Assembly (NCBI GenBank): GCA_023436825.1
Contig: JAEZHS010000681.1
Coordinates: 1 to 13,931 of the forward strand
Origin: Pseudomonadota bacterium
GTDB lineage: Bacteria > Pseudomonadota > Alphaproteobacteria > Reyranellales > Reyranellaceae
Reading direction: 5' to 3'
Length of the DNA stretch: 13,931 nt
Below are positions 7,009 to 13,931 of this stretch, one piece after another. A model generated the notes under the pieces. It was not told the DNA's origin and did no database searches. It saw only the letters and a list, made by a program, of their open reading frames with translations. Numbering within the stretch: the first letter of the stretch is position 1; each line of letters opens with the position of its first letter. Position numbers and translations under genes: made by a program.

Positions 7009-7036
7009 GAATGAACCAAGGTGCGTGGGCTTTGAT

Positions 7037-7417
7037 TTAGGGCAGCAGTCCGAGCGACGACTGCAGATCCTGCTGGCCGGCGGCCAGCGCAGGCGGCATG
7101 TCATCGAGGGCGTGCGTCTGGTTGTAGTGCCGACGCACATAGTCGAGGCCATGGCGCAACATGTCCTTGGTGAAGCGCGCCGGCTTCGCCGCGAGGGCCG
7201 CGAGCGCATCGGGTGAGCGCTCGTGAACGGGCCGCGAGAAGGCGGCGAGCTCGACTTCGGCGACGAGGAACATGCCACACGCCATCGCACCCAGGGCGTA
7301 TGAAAGGCATTCCTCTTCCCAACGGTCGGGTTCGCGATGCTCGGAGTCGAGGAGATCGAGTGCAGCGAGGAAATTGTCGTAAAGCCTGTTCTTGCGCTCG
7401 AGGTCCATCGGCTGCAT
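7037..7417 (-). CDS. Conserved-looking hypothetical protein, 126 aa
   Basis: No family was recognised. The predicted protein is mostly alpha-helical and soluble: an acidic N-terminal helix region (MQPMDLERKNRLYDNFLAAL), a hydrophobic Ala/Gly/Met-rich helix around residues 42-58 (GAMACGMFLVAEVELAAF), and a C-terminal part containing DMLRHGLDYVRRHYNQTHAL. There is no signal peptide and no obvious catalytic motif. The frame is open upstream to 7489, but GGAGGA at 7423-7428, 5 nt before the ATG at 7417, fixes the start. Codon use matches the neighbours (strong GC at third positions), which supports a real gene. It lies 97 nt downstream of trpA on the same strand and could be cotranscribed. Its 3' end faces the palindromic element. 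Confidence 0.7.
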   Translation of the reverse strand: MQPMDLERKNRLYDNFLAALDLLDSEHREPDRWEEECLSYALGAMACGMFLVAEVELAAFSRPVHERSPDALAALAAKPARFTKDMLRHGLDYVRRHYNQTHALDDMPPALAAGQQDLQSSLGLLP

Positions 7418-7514
7418 GCGCGTCCTCCACAATTTTGGTGGGGCGCATATGGGCGCGAGATCGTGACCCGGCAATGACGATCGGATCACATTCCTTGATT
7501 GGTCACAGCAGCGG

Positions 7515-8348
7515 TTACGCCTTGCTTACGCTGCGCACGCCGCCTGCAAGTGCCTTGACGTCGGCGAGCACGCCGGCCGTGAGGCCGGGCTTGGGCTTGC
7601 CGTCGGCATCGAGCCCCGCCTTCACGCGATCGACGATGGCAGTGCCGACAACGGCGGCATCGGCATGACGCGCCACGGCCGCGGCTTGCTCGGGCGTCCT
7701 GATTCCGAAGCCGACGCCCACCGGCAGCTTGGTGTGGCGCTTGATGCGCGCGACGTGCGTGGCGACCGTCTCCTCCGTCGCCGACTTGGTGCCGGTGATG
7801 CCGAGCACCGAGACGAAATAGACGAAGCCCGCGGAATACTTGAGCACCGCCGGCAACCGCTTGTCGTCGGTCGTGGGCGCGGTCAGCAGCACCGTATCGA
7901 GGCCGTTCGCCTCGGCGTGCGGCTTCAACTCCTCGGCTTCCTCGGGCGGCAAATCAACGAGGATGAAACCATCGACGCCGGCCGCCGCGGCTTCCTTGCA
8001 GAAGCGCTCGGCGCCGCGCTGATAGACGAGGTTGTAGTAACCCATCAGCAGGATCGGCGTGTCGTTGTCGGCCGTTTCCTTGCGGAAGCGGCGCACCATG
8101 TCGAAGGTGCCGTCGACGGTCATGCCGGCCTTCAGCGCACGCTGGCCCGCCACCTGGATCGAGGGACCGTCGGCCATCGGATCGGTGAACGGCATGCCGA
8201 GCTCGATGAGGTCGGCGCCGGCGGCCGGCAGGCCCTTCAGGATGTCGTAGCTCACATCGGCATTGGGATCGCCGGCGGAGATGTAGATCACGAGCCCGGC
8301 ACGCTTGTCGGCCTTGAGCTTCTCGAAACGCTTGGTGATGCGGCTCAT
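7515..8348 (-). CDS. trpA: Tryptophan synthase alpha chain
   Basis: The alpha subunit cleaves indole-3-glycerol phosphate to indole and glyceraldehyde-3-phosphate; indole is channelled to TrpB in the alpha2-beta2 complex. The 277-aa TIM barrel has the catalytic Glu49 (in LIELGMPFTDPMADG) and Asp60 at the canonical spacing, plus YYNLVYQRGAERF, the LVDLPPEEAEEL loop, APTTDDKRL, the FVYFVSVLGITGTK loop and VGFGIRTPEQA. The ATG overlaps the stop of the upstream DUF5615-type frame by 4 nt (ATGA), and AGGA at 8355-8358, 6 nt upstream, lies inside that frame. trpA is therefore translated from within the toxin-like gene rather than directly after trpB, which is unusual for this pair. Confidence 0.97.
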   Translation of the reverse strand: MSRITKRFEKLKADKRAGLVIYISAGDPNADVSYDILKGLPAAGADLIELGMPFTDPMADGPSIQVAGQRALKAGMTVDGTFDMVRRFRKETADNDTPILLMGYYNLVYQRGAERFCKEAAAAGVDGFILVDLPPEEAEELKPHAEANGLDTVLLTAPTTDDKRLPAVLKYSAGFVYFVSVLGITGTKSATEETVATHVARIKRHTKLPVGVGFGIRTPEQAAAVARHADAAVVGTAIVDRVKAGLDADGKPKPGLTAGVLADVKALAGGVRSVSKA

Positions 8349-8729
8349 GATTGATCCTGTGGTGGCACGAGAGCGAGCGGCGGCCTGATGCGAATTCGCT
8401 CGTCTTCGAAGATCACTATTCTGTTCGTCATATCGATATCAGTAGCCAAGGCAAGCGCCCTAAGAGCCAGCGCTTCGATCACCAATTTGTTCGCATCGCG
8501 CGGACGCAGAACGATCGCACCTGCATGGCCGTTAGTTTCAGTCGCTAGCTGGCCGAAGTCGCGGTCCAGCGTCATGAGCAACCGCCCTTCGTGCACAACG
8601 ACACTCCAGACGACACGGTCCGACTTGCCGAGAAGATTTTCATCGGATGCCGTGTGGACAATCGTGACCCAGTCGTCGCAGCGACTCCGCTAGAGGTCGC
8701 GGCATATTTTCGTCGAGGCTGAGGCGCAT
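8345..8729 (-). pseudogene. DUF5615-type (PIN-like, VapC-type) toxin gene with an apparent single-base frameshift
   Basis: Starting at the ATG 8729 (overlapping the DUF433 stop as TAATG), the frame reads MRLSLDENMPRPLAESLRRLGHD and then, after CPHGIR, meets a stop at 8642-8640. The frame shifted by one base continues without a stop as HTASDENLLGKSD, VVWSVVVHEGRLLMTLDRDFG and GHAGAIVLRPRD to 8345. Joined, these match the DUF5615 layout: N-terminal LDEN acidic motif, central D/E-L-L-G-K-S-D, and L-x-T-L-D-R-D-F-G. Removing one T of GATTGTC (plus-strand AA at 8660-8661) restores about 127 aa. DUF5615 proteins are predicted PIN-like RNases paired with DUF433 antitoxins. It is either a real inactivating mutation or a sequencing error. 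The GTG at 8596 could only give a C-terminal fragment lacking the acidic N-terminal motif. Confidence 0.8.
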
Positions 8730-8971
8730 TACGCCGCCGGCTTGTCGAGCACCGGTAAGTCATCCTTGGCGCTGTTCGCGGCGAAGGCGATAGCCGCCCT
8801 AATGTGATCGGACCTGAGAGACGGGTATGCCGCAATGATATCCGTAGCTGCCGTCCCATTGGCAACGTCAGCAAGAACTTGTCGCAGCAGCACCCGCGTT
8901 CCTTTCATTGTCGGCAACCCGCCGCAAATTTCAGGATCGCGAACGATGTGGTCCTGCCATCTGAAGGTCAT
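8729..8971 (-). CDS. DUF433 domain protein, VapB-type antitoxin
   Basis: An 80-aa protein covering the whole DUF433 domain: HIVRDPEICGGLPTMKGTRV (family core IxxdPxixGGxPxIkGTRI), a helix-turn-helix-like LLRQVLADVANGTAATDIIAAYPSL, and HIRAAIAFAAN, with a short disordered tail. DUF433 proteins are small winged-helix-like antitoxins usually encoded directly upstream of DUF5615 PIN-like toxins, and that partner follows here with a 1-nt TAATG overlap. GGGAGG at 8976-8981, 4 nt before the ATG, is a good ribosome binding site. The gene begins only 22 nt after the trpB stop, so it is embedded in the trp operon. As the toxin frame is broken, this antitoxin may now be an orphan; a DNA-binding role near trpA is possible but unproven. 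Confidence 0.88.
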   Translation of the reverse strand: MTFRWQDHIVRDPEICGGLPTMKGTRVLLRQVLADVANGTAATDIIAAYPSLRSDHIRAAIAFAANSAKDDLPVLDKPAA

Positions 8972-8993
8972 GCTACCTCCCGATCCAGACCAA

Positions 8994-10208
8994 TTATACC
9001 TTCATACCCAGCCGCTCGGCGACGGCGAATACGTCCTTGTCGCCGCGGCCACAGAGGTTCATCACCAGCAGATTGTCCCTGGGCAGCGTCGGCGCGAGCT
9101 TGGTGACGTGGGCCAGCGCATGCGCGGGCTCGAGTGCAGGAATGATGCCCTCGAGCTTGCACAGCAGCTGGAACGCCGTCAGCGCCTCGTTGTCGGTCGC
9201 CGACACGTACTCGACGCGGCCCTGCTCCTTCAGCCACGAATGCTCGGGGCCGATGCCGGGATAGTCGAGGCCGGCCGAGATCGAATGCGCCTCGGTGATC
9301 TGGCCTTCCTTGTCCTGCAGGAGGTAGGTGCGGTTGCCGTGCAGGACGCCGGGGCGGCCGCCGGTCAGCGACGCGGCATGCTCGCCCGTCTCGACGCCCT
9401 TGCCGCCGGCTTCGACGCCGACGATACGCACGCCCTTGTCGTCGAGGAAGGGATGGAACAGGCCCATGGCGTTCGAGCCGCCGCCGATGCAGGCGACCAA
9501 GGTGTCGGGCAGCCGGCCTTCCATCTCCATGATCTGCTTGCGCACCTCGTTGCCGATCACGCACTGGAAGTCGCGCACCATCGCCGGGTAGGGATGCGGC
9601 CCCGCCACCGTGCCGATGCAGTAGAAGGTCGTCTCGCAGGTCGCCACCCAGTCGCGCAGCGCCTCGTTCATGGCGTCCTTCAAGGTCGAGGAGCCGGACG
9701 TCACCGGCCGCACCTCCGCGCCCAGCATCTTCATGCGGAAGACGTTGGGCGCCTGGCGCTCGACGTCGACCGAGCCCATGAAGACGACGCAGGGAATGTC
9801 GAACAGCGCGCAGGCCGTCGCCGTGGCGACGCCGTGCTGGCCCGCGCCGGTCTCGGCAATGACCCGCGTCTTGCCCATGCGCTTGGCCAGCAGCACCTGG
9901 CCCAGCACGTTGTTGATCTTGTGGCTGCCGGTGTGGTTGAGCTCGTCGCGCTTGAAGTAGATCTTGGCGCCGCCGAGGTGCTTGGTCAGCCGTTCCGCGT
10001 AGTAGAGGGGGCTCGGCCGGCCGGCATACTGGGCCAAGAGATAGCTCAGCTCGCCCTGGAACTGCGGATCGGCTTTCGCCTCGTTGTAGGCCTTCTCCAG
10101 CTCGAGGATCAGCGGCATCAACGTCTCGGCGACGTAGCGGCCGCCGAAAAGGCCGAAATGCCCGCGCTCGTCGGGGCCAGTGCGGAAACTGTTGGGTGAG
10201 GTTGGCAT
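8994..10208 (-). CDS. trpB: Tryptophan synthase beta chain
   Basis: A PLP enzyme that condenses indole with L-serine to give L-tryptophan, in complex with TrpA. The 404-aa protein has the full family sequence: [16 protein letters not shown], the PLP Schiff-base lysine Lys97 in [10 protein letters not shown], catalytic Glu119 in ETGAGQHG (119-126), and the phosphate-binding GGGSNA (242-247). EPAHALAHV and the serine-binding loop region near the C-terminus [10 protein letters not shown] complete it. The start at 10208 has AGGAA 5 nt upstream (10214-10218), part of which lies in an 11-bp stem-loop. It is preceded by a RidA-family gene (67-nt gap) and followed after 22 nt by a DUF433 gene instead of trpA. 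Confidence 0.98.
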   Translation of the reverse strand: MPTSPNSFRTGPDERGHFGLFGGRYVAETLMPLILELEKAYNEAKADPQFQGELSYLLAQYAGRPSPLYYAERLTKHLGGAKIYFKRDELNHTGSHKINNVLGQVLLAKRMGKTRVIAETGAGQHGVATATACALFDIPCVVFMGSVDVERQAPNVFRMKMLGAEVRPVTSGSSTLKDAMNEALRDWVATCETTFYCIGTVAGPHPYPAMVRDFQCVIGNEVRKQIMEMEGRLPDTLVACIGGGSNAMGLFHPFLDDKGVRIVGVEAGGKGVETGEHAASLTGGRPGVLHGNRTYLLQDKEGQITEAHSISAGLDYPGIGPEHSWLKEQGRVEYVSATDNEALTAFQLLCKLEGIIPALEPAHALAHVTKLAPTLPRDNLLVMNLCGRGDKDVFAVAERLGMKV

Positions 10209-10213
10209 CGCTG

Positions 10214-10250
10214 TTCCTGTCGGGACGCCGGACTTAGCAGTCCCGACAGG
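10214..10250 (-). promoter_or_regulatory. Stem-loop overlapping the trpB ribosome binding site
   Basis: CCTGTCGGGAC and GTCCCGACAGG (10216-10226 and 10240-10250) form a perfect 11-bp stem with a 13-nt loop in the ridA-trpB gap. On the transcript the 3' arm ends in ACAGG, so the AGG of the trpB Shine-Dalgarno (AGGAA, 10214-10218) is base-paired. No T-run follows, so translational gating, an RNA processing site or a weak pause is more likely than a terminator. The structure is seen directly; its function is inferred. Confidence 0.5.
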
Positions 10251-10275
10251 GGTCGGTCAAAAGCCCTTCAAAGAC

Positions 10276-10821
10276 CTACCTGCGCTTGCTCTTGGCCGAC
10301 TTGCGCTTGGCCTTCTGCGCCGACTTCCGCGACGCGGCGGCGGCACTGGCGCGCGCCGGCCCAGCGTTGACCTCGACGATCACCTCGATCTCGACCGGGA
10401 TGCCGCGCGGCAGAGAGCCCATGCCTACCGCCGACCGGGCATGGCGCCCGCGATCGCCGAACACCGACACGAAGAGGTCGGAGCAACCGTTGATCACCTC
10501 GGGGTGCTCGCCGAACTCCGGCGTGGCGTTGACCATGCCCAAAAGCTTGACGATGCGCTTGACGCGATCGAGGTCGCCCAGTTCGGCCTTCATGACGGCG
10601 ATCAGGCTGAGGCCCGTCTGGCGCGCATATTCGTAGCCCTGCTCCTTGGTGAAGTCGCGGCCGACCTTGCCCACGGGCAGCGGATGGCCCGGCAAGCCGG
10701 GCCCCTTGCCGGCGAGATACAGCAAATTGCCGGTGCGCACGGCGTTCACGTAGTTGGCCATCGGCGAGGTGGGCTTGGTAAGCTCGATGCCGAGTTCCTT
10801 CAGCCGCCGTTCGGTCTTCAT
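10276..10821 (-). CDS. RidA/YjgF-family protein with a basic C-terminal tail
   Basis: RidA-family trimers hydrolyse reactive enamine/imine intermediates (such as 2-aminoacrylate) released by PLP enzymes. The core, residues about 18-151, contains YLAGKGP, the GLSLIAVMKAELGDLDRV helix, VNATPEF, and ARSAVGMGSLPRGIPVEIEVIVE, with Arg129 at the position of the substrate-binding arginine and the LPrgxxVEIE signature. At 181 aa it is longer than the usual 125-150 aa: residues 154-181 form an Ala/Ser/Lys/Arg-rich tail resembling histone-H1-like extensions. The divergent N-terminal half suggests a Rid subfamily other than archetypal RidA. It lies 11 nt after trpF and 67 nt before trpB, suggesting damage control for TrpB, though that link is inference. 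Confidence 0.87.
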   Translation of the reverse strand: MKTERRLKELGIELTKPTSPMANYVNAVRTGNLLYLAGKGPGLPGHPLPVGKVGRDFTKEQGYEYARQTGLSLIAVMKAELGDLDRVKRIVKLLGMVNATPEFGEHPEVINGCSDLFVSVFGDRGRHARSAVGMGSLPRGIPVEIEVIVEVNAGPARASAAAASRKSAQKAKRKSAKSKRR

Positions 10822-10832
10822 GCAGTCCCCCT

Positions 10833-11471
10833 TCAGAGCGCCTTCACGCGATCGAGGAAGGCGCGGATCAAGTCGACCGATTTCACACCGCGACTCGATT
10901 CGACGCCAGAGGAAACGTCGACGACAGGCGCGCCGGTGACGCGCACGGCCTCGCCGACGTTGTCGGGCGTGAGCCCACCCGCGAGCAACCAGGGCAGGGG
11001 AACCTTTCGTCCCGACAGGAAAGTCCAGTCGAAGACCTTGGCGTTGCCGCCGGGCAAGGTGCCTACGGCCGCATCGAACATCAGCCAGTCGGCGACGGTC
11101 GCGTAGGCAGCGATGCCGCGCTCGACATCGCTGGCCTCGGCCACGTTGATCACCTTCATCACGGGCTTGCCCGTGCGCGCCTTGACGGCCGCAACCCGCT
11201 CGGGCGTCTCCTTGCCGTGCAGCTGCACCAGGTCGATGGCGCCGGTCGCCAGGCGCTGGTCGAGCATCAGGTCGTCAGGGTCGACGAACAATCCGACGCG
11301 GGTCACGCCCCCGGGCACGCGCGCGCCCAGCGCCTTCAGCACGTCGTTGGAAGCGACGTAGCGCGGCGACGGCGGATAGGTGTTGAAGCCGACGAACCGG
11401 GTACCACCTGCGACGGCGGCATCGACCGTCTCGGGGGTCGTCAGGCCACAGATCTTGGCCTCGACGCTCAT
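10833..11471 (-). CDS. trpF: Phosphoribosylanthranilate isomerase
   Basis: Catalyses the Amadori rearrangement of N-(5'-phosphoribosyl)anthranilate to CdRP, the third step from chorismate to tryptophan. It is a 212-aa TIM barrel. The start KICGLT holds the catalytic cysteine (Cys8), followed by PPSPRYV, VGLFVDPD, LVQLHGKETPE, the catalytic Asp in MFDAAVGTLPGGNAKVFDW, LLAGGLTPDNV and VDVSSGVESSRGVKS. The barrel strand GFNTYPPSPRYV differs from the more usual GFVFFPKSPRYV. The frame is open upstream to 11672, but the ATG at 11471 starts the domain and overlaps the pyrF stop by 4 nt (ATGA), indicating translational coupling. Confidence 0.96.
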   Translation of the reverse strand: MSVEAKICGLTTPETVDAAVAGGTRFVGFNTYPPSPRYVASNDVLKALGARVPGGVTRVGLFVDPDDLMLDQRLATGAIDLVQLHGKETPERVAAVKARTGKPVMKVINVAEASDVERGIAAYATVADWLMFDAAVGTLPGGNAKVFDWTFLSGRKVPLPWLLAGGLTPDNVGEAVRVTGAPVVDVSSGVESSRGVKSVDLIRAFLDRVKAL

Positions 11472-12220
11472 AGGTCGTTGACGCCGGCTTCGCGGGCGAT
11501 CGCTTCGGCCGCGGCGCGCGGATCGGCGGCCTGGTAGATCGGCCGGCCGACCACGAGGTTGGTGGCGCCGAGATCGACCGCTTGGCGCGGCGTCATTGCC
11601 CGCTTCTGATCGTTGGCCGCGCTGCCGACCGGCCGAATGCCGGGCACCATGAGCACGAACTCGGGACCGCACTGCTTGCGCAGGGCGGCGATCTCGTGCG
11701 GCGAGCAGATCACGCCGTCGAGGCCGCTGGCATGCGCCAGAGCGGCGAGCCGCAGCACCTGGTCGGACGGATCGGCATTCACGCCCGTCGCTTCGAGGTC
11801 CGAGCGATCGAGCGACGTCAGCACGGTCACGCCCAAGAGCTTGGGGCGCGGCACGCCGTGCTTGGCCGCTTGCGCGCCGACCTCGTCGACCGCGGCCTTC
11901 ATCATCGCGCGGCCGCCGCCGGCATGGATGGTGATGAAGGTGGGCGCCAGCTCGACCACGGCGCGGATGCCGCCGGCCACGGTGTTGGGAATGTCGTGCA
12001 GCTTGAGATCGAGGAAGAAGCCGACGCCCGTCGCTCGTACCGGCGTCGGAAAGGCGTAGCGGACGCCGGGCGCCCCGTGCGCCAGGAAGAACTCCAGCCC
12101 CAGCTTGATGCCGCCGACAGCGGGCTTGGGCCCGCCGGCAATGGACTGGATCAGCTTGGTGGCTTGCGCGAGATCGATCGTATCGACGCCGCAGTAAATG
12201 GGGTTGGCGCGGGTCTTCAT
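11468..12220 (-). CDS. pyrF: Orotidine-5'-phosphate decarboxylase
   Basis: The last enzyme of de novo UMP synthesis, decarboxylating OMP. The 250-aa protein has the family's barrel motifs: the Asp in YCGVDT, the Lys in GGIKLGLEFF, the catalytic DLKLHDIPNTVAGG (Asp-Lys-x-x-Asp network), TIHAGGG, the MVPGIRP phosphate loop and GATNLVVGRPIY. The frame is open to a TTG at 12259 directly after the glpK stop, but the ATG at 12220 (MKTRANPIY) is preferred because the conserved domain begins just after it. No strong Shine-Dalgarno is present (AGG 12 nt away). It lies 39 nt after glpK and overlaps trpF by 4 nt; the pyrF-trpF adjacency is common in this class. Confidence 0.95.
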   Translation of the reverse strand: MKTRANPIYCGVDTIDLAQATKLIQSIAGGPKPAVGGIKLGLEFFLAHGAPGVRYAFPTPVRATGVGFFLDLKLHDIPNTVAGGIRAVVELAPTFITIHAGGGRAMMKAAVDEVGAQAAKHGVPRPKLLGVTVLTSLDRSDLEATGVNADPSDQVLRLAALAHASGLDGVICSPHEIAALRKQCGPEFVLMVPGIRPVGSAANDQKRAMTPRQAVDLGATNLVVGRPIYQAADPRAAAEAIAREAGVNDL

Positions 12221-12259
12221 GGCGGGGCGCAACCTAATGGCACCACCCCGCGGCAGCAA

Positions 12260-13744
12260 TCAGGAACTGCGCACCCGGCGCACGGCGTCCTTCCAGCCGG
12301 CATAGCGGTGGTCGCGCGAGGCGGCGTCCTCGGCCGGGCGAAAGGCGCGATCGAGCGACCATGTCTCAGCCAGCGCCTCCAGCGAGGGCCACAGGCCCGC
12401 CTGCAGGCCGGCCAGGAAGGCGGCACCCAGGGCCGTTGTCTCGGTCACCTTGGGCCGCTCGACGGGCACGGCCACGGTGTCGGCCAGGCGCTGCATCAGG
12501 GGATCGTTCACCACCATGCCGCCGTCGACGCGGAGCTCGTCGATCTGCGCACCGTCGCCGCGCATGGCCTCGACGAGGTCGCGGGTCTGGAAGCACACCG
12601 AATCGAGCGTGGCGGCGGCGATCTCGGCCGGGCCGCTGTCGCGCGTCAGCCCGAGCAGCGCGCCGCGCGCGCCGGCGTCCCAGTAGGGCGCGCCCAGGCC
12701 GACGAAGGCCGGCACCATGTAGACGCCGTGATCGGCCTTGGCTTGCGCCGCGACCTGCTCGACGTCGCCCGACTTGGCGATCAGGTGCAGGCCGTCGCGC
12801 AGCCATTGCACGGCGGCGCCGGCGATGAAGATACTGCCCTCCAGCGCATAGGTGCGCCGGCCGCCCAGCTGGTAGGCGATGGTGGTCAGCAGACGATTTT
12901 GCGAGCGCACCGCAATGCTGCCGGTATTGAGGAGAGCAAAGCAGCCCGTACCGTAGGTCGCCTTGACCATGCCGGGCTTCACGCAGGCCTGACCAACGGT
13001 CGCCGCCTGCTGGTCGCCCGCCATGCCCAGCACCGGCACGGGCGCGCCTAAAATGTCGGCGGTGGCGACGCCGAGCTCGCCCGAGCAATCGACGACCCTG
13101 GGCAGCAGCGGCGCCGGCACGCCGATCAACTTCAGCAAGCCGGCATCCCAATCGCCGGTGCGGATGTCGAGCAGCAGGCTGCGGCTGGCGTTGGTGGCGT
13201 CGCTCGCATGCACCTTGCCGCCCGTGAGCCGCCACAGCAGGAAGCATTCGATGGTGCCGGCGGCCAGCGCGCCCTTCTCCGCCGCCGCCCGGCTGCCGGC
13301 GACATGATCGAGGATCCAGGCGATCTTGGTGCCGGAGAAATACGGATCGAGGATCAGGCCGGTCTTGGTCGTGACCTCGGCTTCGTGGCCCGCGCGCTTC
13401 AGCGCTTCGCAGCGGTCCGCGGTGCGGCGGTCCTGCCAGACGATGGCGTTGTGGATCGGCTTGCCGGTATTGCGGTCCCACACCACGGTGGTCTCGCGCT
13501 GGTTGGTGATGCCGATACCGGCCAGCGCCCTGGCGTCGAGCTTGGCCTTGGCGAGCGCCCCGCGGCAGACCTCGACCGTGGCCAACCAGATCTCCTCGGC
13601 GTCGTGCTCGACCCAGCCGGGCCTGGGGAAGATCTGCGGCAGTTCCTTCTGCGCCGACGCCACGGGGCGGCCCGCGGCGTCGAACACTATGGCGCGGGTG
13701 CTGGTCGTGCCCTGGTCGATGGCGAGGATGTGCTTGGCGGCCAT
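12260..13744 (-). CDS. glpK: Glycerol kinase
   Basis: An FGGY-family ATP-dependent kinase making sn-glycerol-3-phosphate from glycerol in the cytoplasm. The 494-aa length is typical. It shows the ATP phosphate loop DQGTTSTRA (10-18), [11 protein letters not shown], the glycerol-binding [10 protein letters not shown] (Arg83-Glu84), [33 protein letters not shown], catalytic Asp244 in [17 protein letters not shown], and the C-terminal FGGY signature [16 protein letters not shown]. No glpF, glpD or glpR gene is visible beside it. It starts 44 nt after a polyprenyl diphosphate synthase. The upstream ribosome binding site is weak: AGG lies directly against the ATG inside a CCTGC/GCAGG 5-bp inverted repeat. 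Confidence 0.97.
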   Translation of the reverse strand: MAAKHILAIDQGTTSTRAIVFDAAGRPVASAQKELPQIFPRPGWVEHDAEEIWLATVEVCRGALAKAKLDARALAGIGITNQRETTVVWDRNTGKPIHNAIVWQDRRTADRCEALKRAGHEAEVTTKTGLILDPYFSGTKIAWILDHVAGSRAAAEKGALAAGTIECFLLWRLTGGKVHASDATNASRSLLLDIRTGDWDAGLLKLIGVPAPLLPRVVDCSGELGVATADILGAPVPVLGMAGDQQAATVGQACVKPGMVKATYGTGCFALLNTGSIAVRSQNRLLTTIAYQLGGRRTYALEGSIFIAGAAVQWLRDGLHLIAKSGDVEQVAAQAKADHGVYMVPAFVGLGAPYWDAGARGALLGLTRDSGPAEIAAATLDSVCFQTRDLVEAMRGDGAQIDELRVDGGMVVNDPLMQRLADTVAVPVERPKVTETTALGAAFLAGLQAGLWPSLEALAETWSLDRAFRPAEDAASRDHRYAGWKDAVRRVRSS

Positions 13745-13788
13745 CCTGCGTTTCTAGCAGGTTTTGGCCCCGGGACTCAGTGCCGCGC

Positions 13789-13931
13789 TCAGTGCGCGCG
13801 ATCGATGGCGAAGTCGACGGCCTCGAGCATTGCCGCCTTGAGCGGCTTGTCGGGGAACAGGCCCAGCGCATCGCGCGCCATGGCGCCGTAGTGGCGGGCG
13901 CGCTCCAGCGTGTCGGCGATGGCGCTGTGGC
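13789..13931 (-). CDS. Polyprenyl diphosphate synthase, C-terminal end (partial)
   Basis: Only the last 47 codons are inside the window, ending at TGA 13791-13789; this frame is short and was read by hand. The peptide contains TLERARHYGAMARDALGLFPDK, then AAMLEAVDFAIDRAH at the end. This matches the C-terminal helix of long-chain (octaprenyl/decaprenyl, IspB-type) trans-prenyl synthases, where ARxYxxxAxxAL.xFPxSxxxxALxxLxxFxxxR is typical. Such enzymes make the ubiquinone side chain from IPP and a short allylic diphosphate. The catalytic DDxxD motifs lie outside the window, so the chain-length class cannot be judged. Confidence 0.8.
   Translation of the reverse strand, partial: HSAIADTLERARHYGAMARDALGLFPDKPLKAAMLEAVDFAIDRAH

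Noticed and set aside
7459..7482. GATCGT/ACGATC inverted repeat between trpA and the hypothetical gene as a trpA terminator
   Set aside because: Only a 6-bp stem with a 12-nt loop and no T-run; too weak to call.
8345..8596. GTG-started 83-aa frame as an independent gene upstream of trpA
   Set aside because: It begins in the middle of the DUF5615 domain, no ribosome binding site was identified for it, and the missing N-terminal half is present in the adjacent frame; it is the 3' part of a frameshifted gene.
8835..10199. 454-codon plus-strand frame opposite trpB, and similar long antisense frames opposite pyrF/glpK (11582-13051) and the DD-carboxypeptidase (1969-4242)
   Set aside because: All mirror certain minus-strand genes, carry no motif and have no plausible ribosome binding site; they are frame shadows.

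Overview
The window looks like chromosomal DNA of a GC-rich alphaproteobacterium, possibly a Reyranella- or Rhodospirillales-like lineage. The class-level call rests on gene order (trpF, trpB, trpA, accD and folC on one strand, an order common in Alphaproteobacteria), high third-position GC, and the protein sequences; the genus is a guess. Almost everything is ordinary core metabolism, but two conserved gene junctions have been opened up by extra genes.

Right block (13931 down to 7515, all minus strand, read right to left): the 3' end of a polyprenyl diphosphate synthase, glycerol kinase (glpK), orotidine-5'-phosphate decarboxylase (pyrF), phosphoribosylanthranilate isomerase (trpF), a RidA/YjgF-family protein with a basic tail, tryptophan synthase beta (trpB), a DUF433-type antitoxin, a frameshifted DUF5615-type toxin, and tryptophan synthase alpha (trpA). 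Spacings run from 4-nt overlaps to 67 nt, so this reads as one long transcription unit. The most unusual feature of the window is that a toxin-antitoxin-like pair sits between trpB and trpA, two genes whose products form one complex. It is joined by TAATG and ATGA overlaps, and the toxin frame carries an apparent single-base frameshift.

Middle block (7489 to 2305): a small unrecognised protein gene (minus); a 208-bp near-palindromic element; a divergent pair of an HxlR-type regulator (minus) and a glutathione S-transferase-like protein (plus); a 472-bp gene-free stretch with a strong hairpin and a repeated TAACTATAGT motif; a SAM-dependent methyltransferase and a GloC/YcbL-like metallo-beta-lactamase-fold hydrolase (plus); and a secreted D-alanyl-D-alanine carboxypeptidase with a SPOR-like C-terminus (minus). 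This block separates trpA from accD by about 5.3 kb.

Left block (2240 to 45, minus strand): accD (acetyl-CoA carboxylase beta subunit) followed 18 nt later by folC (dihydrofolate/folylpolyglutamate synthase). Candidate RNA switches occur directly upstream of accD (three mutually complementary 8-nt arms) and of trpB (an 11-bp perfect stem overlapping the ribosome binding site). No tRNA, rRNA, CRISPR array, insertion sequence or prophage gene was recognised.
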